A program made the translations under genes and the position numbers. Below, one piece after another: positions 8,487 to 15,722 of a stretch of 64,000 nt of DNA. The notes beneath the pieces were generated by a model. The model did no database searches. It was given only the letters and a program-made list of their open reading frames with translations, and was not told where the DNA came from. The DNA lies in assembly GCF_000166135.1 (NCBI RefSeq), contig NC_014666.1, positions 4,154,001 through 4,218,000 on the forward strand, given 5' to 3'. Each line of letters starts with the position of its first letter. The first letter of the stretch is position 1. Origin of the DNA: Pseudofrankia inefficax (GTDB lineage Bacteria; Actinomycetota; Actinomycetes; Frankiales; Frankiaceae).

Positions 8487-10048
8487 GCACCAGTACCTCC
8501 GACGCGGCGGCCCGGGAGATCCCGGGCCGCCGTGCTCCGGTGCTGGAGGTGTCGGACCTGCGGATGACCTTCGGGCCGACCGTGGCGCTCGACGGCGTGG
8601 CGTTGACCGTCGAACGCGGCCAGGTGCACGCGCTGCTCGGCGAGAACGGCTCGGGAAAGTCGACGCTGATCAAGATTCTGGCCGGCTACCACCGGCCCGA
8701 CCCCGGCGGCCGGGTCCTCGTCGCCGGTCGACCGCTGCCGTTCGGCAACCCGACGGTCGCCGATTCCCACGGGTGCCGGTTCGTCCACCAGGACCTCGGT
8801 CTGGTGGACAGCCTGTCCGTCGTCGAGAACCTCTTCCTCACGTCTGGCTTCCCCTCGCGGTGGGGGACCATCCGCTGGCCGCGACTGCTGCGCGCGGCCA
8901 GGGAGGATCTGGCCCGCGTCGGGCTCGACCTGGACCCGCGCCGGCCCGTCGCGGGCCTGAGCCCGGCGGTCCGGACCGGCCTGGCGGTCGCTCGCGCGCT
9001 GCGCCCGGGCGCCGCCGAGGTGGCACTGCTGGTGCTGGACGAGCCGACGGCGACGCTCCCCGACGACGAGGTGCGCCAGCTGCTGGACATCGTCCGCGCG
9101 GTGGCCGCCGCCGGCACCGGGGTCCTCTACGTCACCCACCACCTCGACGAGGTGTTCGACGTGGCCGACGTGGCCACCGTCCTGCGCGACGGGCGGGTCG
9201 TCGCGACGACGCCGGTGCCCGACCTGACCCGAGGCCGCCTGGTGAACCAGTTGCTGGGCAGCGAGCTCGACGAGGCGCACGCCTCGTCGCAGGCGCTGCC
9301 CGCGCCGAGGGCGCGCGCTGTCCTGAAGGTCCGCGACGTCGCGGCCGGGCCGCTTCGATCGCTGTCCGTCCAGGTCCGGGCCGGCGAGCTGGTGGGCATC
9401 GCCGGTCTCACCGGGTCTGGCCGGGAGAGCGTCCTCGCCGCGGTCTTCGGGATGCTGCGTGCCGAGCGCGGCGAGGTGATGGTCAACGACGTGTCCCTGC
9501 GGCCGGGAGATCCGCGTCGCGCCATCGACGCGGGCGTCGCGTATCTGCCGGCGAACCGCAAGACGCACGGCGGGATCATGAACCTCACGGGGGCCGCGAA
9601 CCTCACGCTTCCTGACCTGGGGCCGCTGTGGCGCCCGCCGTTGCTGCGGCTGGGCGAGGAGCGGACGGTGGCCCGCACCTGGTTCGCGAAGCTGGATGTG
9701 CGGCCGGCGGCGGCGGTCCACCTCCCGTTGGCCGCCCTCAGCGGGGGCAACCAGCAGAAGGTGCTGCTGGCCAAGTGGCTGCGGTGCCGCCCGCGCGTCC
9801 TTCTTCTCGACGAGCCGACGCAGGGCGTCGACATCGGCGCGAAGGCGCAGATCCACCAGCAGATCGTGGCCGCCGCCGACGGCGGAGCCGCCGTGGTCGT
9901 GAGCTCGGCCGACGTCGACGAACTGGTGGCGTTGTGCCACCGGGTCGTCGTCCTGCGGGGCGGTCACGCGGTGGCGGAGCTTTCCGGCGAGGCCCTGTCG
10001 GTTCCCGCGGTCAACAGGGCGGCGCTCGCCGCCGAAAGGACGACCTGA
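8483..10048 (+). CDS. sugar-type ABC transporter ATPase with two ABC domains
   Basis: 521-residue RbsA-like ATPase that powers the importer encoded on both sides. The first domain has Walker A GENGSGKST (about residue 54) and Walker B LLVLDEPTA, with a degenerate signature (LSPAVRTGLA). The second has a poor Walker A (GLTGSGRES) but good LSGGNQQK and VLLLDEPTQGVD. One active and one weak site is usual for this family. I use the TTG start at 8483 because it overlaps the previous stop (TTGA) and precedes the first conserved strand; the open frame upstream to 8165 overlaps the binding protein. It ends in TGATG overlap with the permease. Confidence 0.9.
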   Translation: MSTSTSDAAAREIPGRRAPVLEVSDLRMTFGPTVALDGVALTVERGQVHALLGENGSGKSTLIKILAGYHRPDPGGRVLVAGRPLPFGNPTVADSHGCRFVHQDLGLVDSLSVVENLFLTSGFPSRWGTIRWPRLLRAAREDLARVGLDLDPRRPVAGLSPAVRTGLAVARALRPGAAEVALLVLDEPTATLPDDEVRQLLDIVRAVAAAGTGVLYVTHHLDEVFDVADVATVLRDGRVVATTPVPDLTRGRLVNQLLGSELDEAHASSQALPAPRARAVLKVRDVAAGPLRSLSVQVRAGELVGIAGLTGSGRESVLAAVFGMLRAERGEVMVNDVSLRPGDPRRAIDAGVAYLPANRKTHGGIMNLTGAANLTLPDLGPLWRPPLLRLGEERTVARTWFAKLDVRPAAAVHLPLAALSGGNQQKVLLAKWLRCRPRVLLLDEPTQGVDIGAKAQIHQQIVAAADGGAAVVVSSADVDELVALCHRVVVLRGGHAVAELSGEALSVPAVNRAALAAERTT

Positions 10049-11100
10049 TGAGTTCCCGCCGACTCCCCGGCCTCGGCCTCGACAGGTTCAGCGGGCTGTA
10101 CCTGTGGGCGCTGTTCATCGCGGTCTTCGCGGTCTGGGTCCCACGGCTGTTCCTGACGGCCGGGACGTTGCACGCGGTGGCCGCTCAGCAGGCCATCGCC
10201 GCGATCGTCGCGATCGCCGTCCTCGTGCCGCTCGCCGGCGGCGCCTACGACCTCTCCGTCGGGGCGACCGTCAACTTCTCGACCATCATGGTCACCGTTC
10301 TGCAGAGCAACCATGGCTGGCCGATGTGGCCCGCGATCGGCGCGACCATCGCGCTCTGTGCCCTGATCGGTGCCATCAACGGTTTCCTCGTCGTGGTGTG
10401 CCGGGTCAACTCGTTCATCGCGACCCTGGGCAGCGCGTCCGTCATCGGCGCCTTCCAGGCCATCACGGCCGGACAGGCCCAGCCACTGCCGCCGAGCTCC
10501 ACGGCCTGGAGCTCCCTGACCCAGCACGAGGTCCTGGGCTTCCAGGTCATCGTCTTCTACATGCTGGCCATCGCCGTCGTGGCCTGGTGGGGCCTCGCGC
10601 GCACCCCCGCCGGCCGCTACCTCTACGCCGTCGGAGGCAACGCGGAGGCCGCCCGGCTCTCCGGCGTCCGCACCGGCCGGTGGACCTGGCTGGCGCTGAT
10701 CGCGTCGGCCACCCTCTGTGGCGTGGCCGGGGTCTTCTACGCCTCCCTGTCGGGACCGTCGCTCACGTTCGGCGGCGCGCTGCTGCTCCCGGCCTTCGCC
10801 GCCGTCTTCCTGGGCTCCACCCAGCTGACCCCGGGCCACGTGAACGTGTGGGGGACGCTGATCGCGCTGTACGCGCTGGCGACCGGAATCAAGGGGCTTC
10901 AGCTCGTCACCGGCGTCCAGTGGCTTCCCGACATGTTCAACGGACTCGCGTTGCTGATCGCCGTTTCCTTCGCGGTCTGGCGCCAGCAGGGCCGCGGCCG
11001 CGACCGGCCGCGCCCGGTGGACGGCGCCACAGCGGGGGAGGCCACGACGACCGAGCCTCCCGCGGTGGTGACGCCGCAAGAACTCCCGGTGAACCAGTAA
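10048..11100 (+). CDS. sugar-type ABC transporter permease
   Basis: 350-residue inner-membrane permease of the RbsC/AraH type. About eight to ten hydrophobic segments are visible, and the family signature region GGAYDLSVGATVNFSTIMV lies near residue 70. Another conserved block is YAVGGNAEAARLSGVRTGR near 200. The start overlaps the ATPase stop. GAAAGGA lies upstream. The last 40 residues are a charged cytoplasmic tail. With the two preceding genes it forms a complete ABC importer. Confidence 0.9.
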   Translation: MSSRRLPGLGLDRFSGLYLWALFIAVFAVWVPRLFLTAGTLHAVAAQQAIAAIVAIAVLVPLAGGAYDLSVGATVNFSTIMVTVLQSNHGWPMWPAIGATIALCALIGAINGFLVVVCRVNSFIATLGSASVIGAFQAITAGQAQPLPPSSTAWSSLTQHEVLGFQVIVFYMLAIAVVAWWGLARTPAGRYLYAVGGNAEAARLSGVRTGRWTWLALIASATLCGVAGVFYASLSGPSLTFGGALLLPAFAAVFLGSTQLTPGHVNVWGTLIALYALATGIKGLQLVTGVQWLPDMFNGLALLIAVSFAVWRQQGRGRDRPRPVDGATAGEATTTEPPAVVTPQELPVNQ

Positions 11101-11135
11101 CGCTGCGCCGCCCGAAGATTGTCTTCACGACGTGT

Positions 11136-11170
11136 GCGGGCCGGAGAGACGTCTCGTCTCTCCGGCCCGC
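11136..11170. terminator. strong bidirectional hairpin terminator
   Basis: A perfect 15-bp GC-rich stem (11136-11150 with 11156-11170), loop GTCTC, followed by AAAA on the plus strand. It separates the importer operon from the convergent CoA-ligase gene. Confidence 0.8.
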
Positions 11171-11190
11171 AAAACCCGCTCTTTCCCGGT

Positions 11191-12711
11191 TCAGCGGACT
11201 CTGGCGTACCGCCGCTCGACGTCGGCGTATTCGGCGCGGATGGCGGGCTTCGCGAGTTTCCCGTTCGGGAGCCGCGGTAGCGGCGCCTCCCGGACCACGA
11301 CATAGCGTGGAACCTTGTAGGCGGCCATCTGCGACACGCAGGCGGCCACGATCGCCGCCTCGTCCACCTCGGCGCTGACCCGCACGATGGCCGCCGGAGT
11401 CTCGCCGAACTTCTCGTCCCGCGCGGCGATGACGGCGACCTCCTCGACGCCGGGGAGCTGAGCGATGACGAGCTCGATCTCGACCGGCGAGATGTTGATG
11501 CCGCCGGAGATGATGAGGTCCTTGAGCCGGTCGGCGAACCGGATGCGCCCGGACTCGTCCCGGGTGCCCAGATCGCCGCTGTGCAGCCAGCCGTCGCGCA
11601 GCGCGGTCGCCGTCGTCGCCGGGTCGTTCCAGTAGCCGGGGGTGACGCCGGGGCCGCGCACGACGATCTCGCCCGGCTCGCCAGGCGCGCACTCGGTGCC
11701 GTCAGCGCGGATCACCCTGAGGTCGGTGAAGACCGAACCGACCCCGCAGGAGTCCGGATGTGTCTGCGCCTCCTCGGGAAGGTTCGCCGTGGCCACGCCG
11801 CCGGCCTCCGTCATGCCGTAGATCTGGCGGAGGCTGACGCCCTTGGCCGCCCAGGCCCGCAGCAGCGGCATCGAGACCGCCGCGCCGCCGACGATCGCCG
11901 AGTTCAGCGCCGAGAGGTCCGCGGCGGCGAACTCCGGAGCCCGGGCCATCGACTCGTAGATCAGGGGAACACCGAAGACGGCCTGGATCCGGTGCCGCTC
12001 CAGCAGGCCCACGGCCTTCGCGGGGTCGAACCCGTTCTCCACCACGAGGGTGCCGCCCAGGACGCCCGTCATCACCAGCCCGTAGACCAGGCCTGGGGTG
12101 AAACAGAGCGGCAGTACCAGCAGGGTCCGCACGCCGGTGCCGAGCCCGTCCTCGCGCAGCGACGCCTCGAAGACGATGTCGAGCAGCGACCGGTTCGTGC
12201 AGATCACGCCCTTGGACAGGCCGGTGGACCCGCTGGTGAACAGCACGGCGACCGGGTCGGCGGGATCCAGGTCGATCCGGACGTGGTCCTGGAGGGCGCC
12301 GTCCCGCAGGGCCGCCACCTCGTCCATGCCGATCGTCCAGAACTGGCCGCCCCGCTCGCCGGCGTCCTTCAGGGCGATCTCGACCGAGCCGTCGGCGAGG
12401 ACGCCGACGGCGGCCGAGTCGCCGAGGACCCGGTGGACCTCGGCGCCGACGAGCCGGGGGTTGACGGGAACCAGCACCGCCCCCGCGCGCAGCACACCAA
12501 GCGAGGCGGCGGCCCAGGGGGCACAGTTGTCGCCAGCCACGGCCACCCGGTCACCGGCGCGGACGCCGGCTTCCCCGAGGCGGGCGGCGACCCGGCTCGA
12601 CCACGCGGCTAATAACCGATAGCTGACGGCGTCCTCGCCGAAGACCAGTGCCGTTCGTTCGGGCGCGGTCCGAGCCCACCAGTCAAAGGCCGACATGATC
12701 GACGTAGCCAT
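11191..12711 (-). CDS. AMP-dependent acyl-CoA synthetase/ligase
   Basis: 506-residue ANL-superfamily ligase that activates a carboxylic acid to its CoA thioester through an acyl-adenylate. The P-loop is LFTSGSTGLSKGV (about residue 178), the A5-like motif YGMTEAG lies near 298, and the hinge region GRIRFADRLKDLIISGG is near 400. The C-terminal catalytic Lys is in PNGKLAKPAIR near 487. GAGGAG precedes the ATG. It sits divergent from the enoyl-CoA hydratase operon across a region with three operator copies, so both probably respond together. It is the likely entry enzyme of the catabolic pathway. The acid is unknown. Confidence 0.9.
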   Translation of the reverse strand: MATSIMSAFDWWARTAPERTALVFGEDAVSYRLLAAWSSRVAARLGEAGVRAGDRVAVAGDNCAPWAAASLGVLRAGAVLVPVNPRLVGAEVHRVLGDSAAVGVLADGSVEIALKDAGERGGQFWTIGMDEVAALRDGALQDHVRIDLDPADPVAVLFTSGSTGLSKGVICTNRSLLDIVFEASLREDGLGTGVRTLLVLPLCFTPGLVYGLVMTGVLGGTLVVENGFDPAKAVGLLERHRIQAVFGVPLIYESMARAPEFAAADLSALNSAIVGGAAVSMPLLRAWAAKGVSLRQIYGMTEAGGVATANLPEEAQTHPDSCGVGSVFTDLRVIRADGTECAPGEPGEIVVRGPGVTPGYWNDPATTATALRDGWLHSGDLGTRDESGRIRFADRLKDLIISGGINISPVEIELVIAQLPGVEEVAVIAARDEKFGETPAAIVRVSAEVDEAAIVAACVSQMAAYKVPRYVVVREAPLPRLPNGKLAKPAIRAEYADVERRYARVR

Positions 12712-12781
12712 GAGTCTCCTCTGTCGGCATGGGAACGTTTTTCAGCACCGGAAGGGCCCGGGCGTATGAGGGTGAAGGCTG

Positions 12782-12796
12782 CCTATAACATTTAGG
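12782..12796. promoter_or_regulatory. operator repeat CCTAA-N5-TTAGG, copy 3
   Basis: CCTATAACATTTAGG, one mismatch between arms, 71 bases upstream of the ligase start. Confidence 0.6.
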
Positions 12797-12965
12797 GTAG
12801 CGGCCGCCCGCCTCCCGTCAACACTCCCGTCGACGGTCGTGGCTGCGGTGGTGTAGGCACACTAGGCGCTGCGTCGACCCGGGGCGAGTGGTTCGTGGCC
12901 TGCGCGGCCCGCGATGTCCCTGTCGGGCTGGGTGCCGACCGAGATCGACAATGGGTGTCCGCCAG

Positions 12966-12980
12966 CCTAATGATGTTAGG
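12966..12980. promoter_or_regulatory. operator repeat CCTAA-N5-TTAGG, copy 4
   Basis: CCTAATGATGTTAGG, perfect 5-base arms, in the middle of the ligase-hydratase divergent region. Confidence 0.7.
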
Positions 12981-13050
12981 TTTCCGGTCGACGCCCGCTC
13001 GACGCGTTCGGTTCGCAGGATTCTGTTGACGACCGAGACGAACCACTTCT

Positions 13051-13069
13051 AACCTATAGGTTGTAGGTT
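13051..13069. promoter_or_regulatory. operator repeat, copy 5, overlapping a 12-bp palindrome
   Basis: CCTATAGGTTGTAGG (13053-13067) has the CCTA-N7-TAGG spacing of the other copies. It overlaps the perfect palindrome AACCTATAGGTT (13051-13062), so two overlapping half-site pairings are possible. It lies about 120 bases before the hydratase start. Confidence 0.5.
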
Positions 13070-13189
13070 TTCGATGGCCGCTCTGACCCGATCCCGGGCG
13101 CAGACCTCATCGATCTGTCGCGTGGTCCGGTCCGGAACACCCGCGCCGCCCACTGACCCAGCTCGCCCCTCGATGAGGAAGGCGCACCC

Positions 13190-14014
13190 TTGACGACCGA
13201 CACGGCCCCCGGCATCCCCGTCACCGGAGCCGGCGCGGATGCCGCGCTCTTCGAACGGCGCGGACATGTCGCCGTCGTGACGTTGAACCGTCCCGGCGCC
13301 CTCAACGCCGTCAACTCCGCGCTCGCCACGGCCGCCGGTGCCGCCCTGGAACGGGCCGAGAACGACCCGGACGTGCGGGTCGTCGTGGTCACCGGGGCCG
13401 GCCGGGCGTTCTGCGCCGGCGCCGACCTCAGGGAGATCGCCAGCGGCAACCGGGTGGACGCACCAGAACACCCCGACTGGGGCTTCGCCGGCCTCGTCCA
13501 ACACTGGGTGGCCAAGCCGACGGTCGCCGCCGTCAACGGCTTCGCCCTCGGGGGCGGAACCGAGATCGTCCTGGCCTGTGACCTGGCCGTGATGGACGAG
13601 ACGGCCGCGCTCGGCCTCCCCGAGGTCCGCCGTGGCCTGTTCGCCGCGGCGGGCGGAGTGATCCGCCTGCAGCGCCAGATCCCGCTCAAGATCGCGCTCG
13701 AGATCGCGCTGGCCGGCGAGTCCGTCCCGGCGGCGCGGGCCCTGGAACTCGGCCTGGTCAACCTGGTCGCTCCGGCGGGAACGGCGCTCGCGGTGGCGCT
13801 GGACCTGGCCGAGCGGATCGCCGCCAACGCCCCGCTGGCGGTACAGGCGAGCAAGCGCGTCGTGCATCGGACCTACTCGGCCGGCTCCGACTGGGACGAC
13901 GCGGTCTGGAGGGTCAACGCGGAGGCTGCGCGAGAGGTGTTCGGCAGCCGTGACGCGCGCGAGGGCGCCCGCGCGTTCGCCGAGAAACGCCAGCCGCGCT
14001 GGGAAGGACGATGA
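13190..14014 (+). CDS. enoyl-CoA hydratase
   Basis: 274-residue crotonase-fold enzyme that hydrates trans-2-enoyl-CoA in beta-oxidation. The oxyanion-hole motifs are AFCAGADL and FALGGGTE. Both catalytic glutamates of true hydratases are present, in GGTEIVLACD and in LGLPEVRRG. The start is TTG at 13190 with GAGGAA nine bases upstream; the nearby ATG at 13173 is out of frame. It is the first gene of a tightly coupled four-gene operon, and its stop overlaps the next start (ATGA). Confidence 0.88.
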   Translation: MTTDTAPGIPVTGAGADAALFERRGHVAVVTLNRPGALNAVNSALATAAGAALERAENDPDVRVVVVTGAGRAFCAGADLREIASGNRVDAPEHPDWGFAGLVQHWVAKPTVAAVNGFALGGGTEIVLACDLAVMDETAALGLPEVRRGLFAAAGGVIRLQRQIPLKIALEIALAGESVPAARALELGLVNLVAPAGTALAVALDLAERIAANAPLAVQASKRVVHRTYSAGSDWDDAVWRVNAEAAREVFGSRDAREGARAFAEKRQPRWEGR

Positions 14015-15201
14015 CCGGCCAGGAGCCGGCCGCCATCGCCGGGCTGGGGATCACCGAGCTCGGCAAGGTCTACGGCCGCACGTCGACGAGCCTGGCCGCC
14101 GAGGCCGTCCGGCTGGCACTGGCGGACGCCGGCCTGGCCCTGGCCGACCTCGACGGGCTGCTCGTCAGCGGCGGCCTCCGCCAGGACGTCGGACTCAGCC
14201 TCGCGGGCGTGCTGAGCACCGGGCCGCTCGGTCTGCTCGCGCAGGTCAACGCGTTCGGCGCGAGCGCGGGGGCGATGGTGGCACAGGCCGCGCAGGCCAT
14301 CGCCTCGGGCGCCGCGCGCACCGTCGCCTGCGTCTTCGCGGACACCCCGCTGCGACCGAAGCGCCCCGCGGGGGCGGCCTGGGGCGCGCCGGGAGCCGGG
14401 GCCGGCGCCCCGGCCGGGCTCGCCGGCTGGCAGCTCGCCTCGGGCGCCACCAACCCGAACATCCTCTACGCGCTGGCCACGCGCCGGCACATGGAGCGCT
14501 ATGGCACTCGCGGCGAGCAGCTCGCCGAGGTGGCCGTCGCCCAGCGCGCCTGGGCCGCGGGCAACCCGCTCGCCGCGATGCGCGAGCCACTGACCGTCGA
14601 GCGGCACCAGACGTCCCGGTGGATCGCCGAGCCCCTGCGCCTGCTGGACTGTTGCCTGGTCTCCAACGGCGCGGTGGCTGTCGTCGTGACCTCCGCCGAC
14701 CGCGCCGCGGACCTCCGCCAGCCTCCGGTGCACCTGTGGGGCTACGGGCAGGCGCATCAGCCCCGCCGCATGCTGGCCGGCTCCGACTGGGGCCTGGTGA
14801 CGCCCGCGGCCCGGTCCGGCCCCCAGGCGATGCGGATGGCCGGCGTCGGCGTCGAGGACATCGACATCTGCGAGCTCTACGACTGCTACACCTACACCGT
14901 CCTCGTCACGCTGGAGGACTACGGATTCTGCGCCAAGGGCGAGGGCGGCCCGTTCGTGGCCGACGGCCGGCTCGCCCCGGGCGGGAAGCTCGCCTGCAAC
15001 ACCGGCGGTGGTCAGCTCTCCGGCTACTACATGTGGGGGATGACGCCGCTGTCCGAGGCGGTCATCCAGGCCCGTGGCCAGGGCGGGCAGCGCCAGGCTC
15101 CCCGCAACGACGTCATCCTGGTCAGCGGCAACGGTGGCATCCTGGAGCACCACGCGACCGTCGTGCTCAGTCCGCACCCCCGGCACCGGGGCGCCCCATG
15201 A
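14011..15201 (+). CDS. thiolase-fold protein without the nucleophilic Cys (Ltp2-like aldolase candidate)
   Basis: 396 residues with the two-layer thiolase fold seen in SCP-x/lipid-transfer proteins. Where thiolases carry the acyl-accepting Cys, this protein reads VNAFGASAGAM, with no Cys. The C-terminal part keeps CELYDCYTYTVLVTLEDYGFC and the Gly-rich NTGGGQLSGYYM. Known relatives of this type, such as steroid Ltp2, are retro-aldolases that need a DUF35 partner; such a partner is encoded next, overlapping by 4 bases. I therefore infer C-C cleavage of a beta-hydroxyacyl-CoA rather than thiolysis. A conventional acyl-transfer role cannot be excluded. Confidence 0.75.
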   Translation: MTGQEPAAIAGLGITELGKVYGRTSTSLAAEAVRLALADAGLALADLDGLLVSGGLRQDVGLSLAGVLSTGPLGLLAQVNAFGASAGAMVAQAAQAIASGAARTVACVFADTPLRPKRPAGAAWGAPGAGAGAPAGLAGWQLASGATNPNILYALATRRHMERYGTRGEQLAEVAVAQRAWAAGNPLAAMREPLTVERHQTSRWIAEPLRLLDCCLVSNGAVAVVVTSADRAADLRQPPVHLWGYGQAHQPRRMLAGSDWGLVTPAARSGPQAMRMAGVGVEDIDICELYDCYTYTVLVTLEDYGFCAKGEGGPFVADGRLAPGGKLACNTGGGQLSGYYMWGMTPLSEAVIQARGQGGQRQAPRNDVILVSGNGGILEHHATVVLSPHPRHRGAP

Positions 15202-15722
15202 GCGGGCCGGACCCGGTCGCGGGTCCCGCGTTTCCCGCGGTCCGGCGGGACGACGCGAGCGCGTCGTTCTTCGACGCGGCCGCCCGCGGCCAGCTGCTGG
15301 TCCGCCGGTGCCGGGCCGGCGGCGACGTGCTCGGGCCCGAGGCGAGAACCTGCCCCAGCTGCGGGTCCGCCGACCTTGACGACGTCTTGGTGTCGGGCCG
15401 AGGCACGCTGGTCAGCTGGGCCGTCGTGCACCAGGCGCCGGTGCCGTCGCTCGCCGCCGCCGTGCCCTACGTCAGCGTCGTCGTGGAGCTCGCCGAGGGC
15501 CCCTGGCTGCTGGCGCGACTGGTCGAGTCCGACGCGTCCGGGCTGCGCGCCGGCACCGAGGTCGAGGTCCGCTTCGTCCAGTCGGGCGAGCCGCTCGGGG
15601 TGCCGGCGGGCGAGGTGCTCCCGGCGTTCGCGGTCGCCTCGCGGCTGGGGGAGCCGGTCTCGTCGCCGGCCGAGATGGCGTCCGGAACCCCGGCAGCCGG
15701 TGGCGGAGGGACGAGCGCATGA
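15198..15722 (+). CDS. DUF35 OB-fold protein (partner of thiolase-like protein)
   Basis: 174 residues. An N-terminal helix (ASFFDAAARGQLLVRRC) is followed by a zinc-ribbon-like segment and an OB-fold (VSWAVVHQAPVPS, VPYVSVVVELAEG). The ribbon is degenerate: the first knuckle reads CRAGG instead of CxxC, while the second, CPSC, is intact. DUF35 proteins bind thiolase-fold enzymes and complete their acyl-CoA site. The gene overlaps its thiolase-like neighbour (ATGA) and the CoA-transferase (ATGA), so the products are probably made in step. Confidence 0.8.
   Translation: MSGPDPVAGPAFPAVRRDDASASFFDAAARGQLLVRRCRAGGDVLGPEARTCPSCGSADLDDVLVSGRGTLVSWAVVHQAPVPSLAAAVPYVSVVVELAEGPWLLARLVESDASGLRAGTEVEVRFVQSGEPLGVPAGEVLPAFAVASRLGEPVSSPAEMASGTPAAGGGGTSA

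Larger units (their letters stand above)
12712..13189. promoter_or_regulatory. divergent promoter region with three operator copies
   Basis: About 480 bases between the ligase and the enoyl-CoA hydratase operon, with no gene. It holds three copies of the 15-bp repeat, one near the ligase and two on the hydratase side. Confidence 0.6.
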
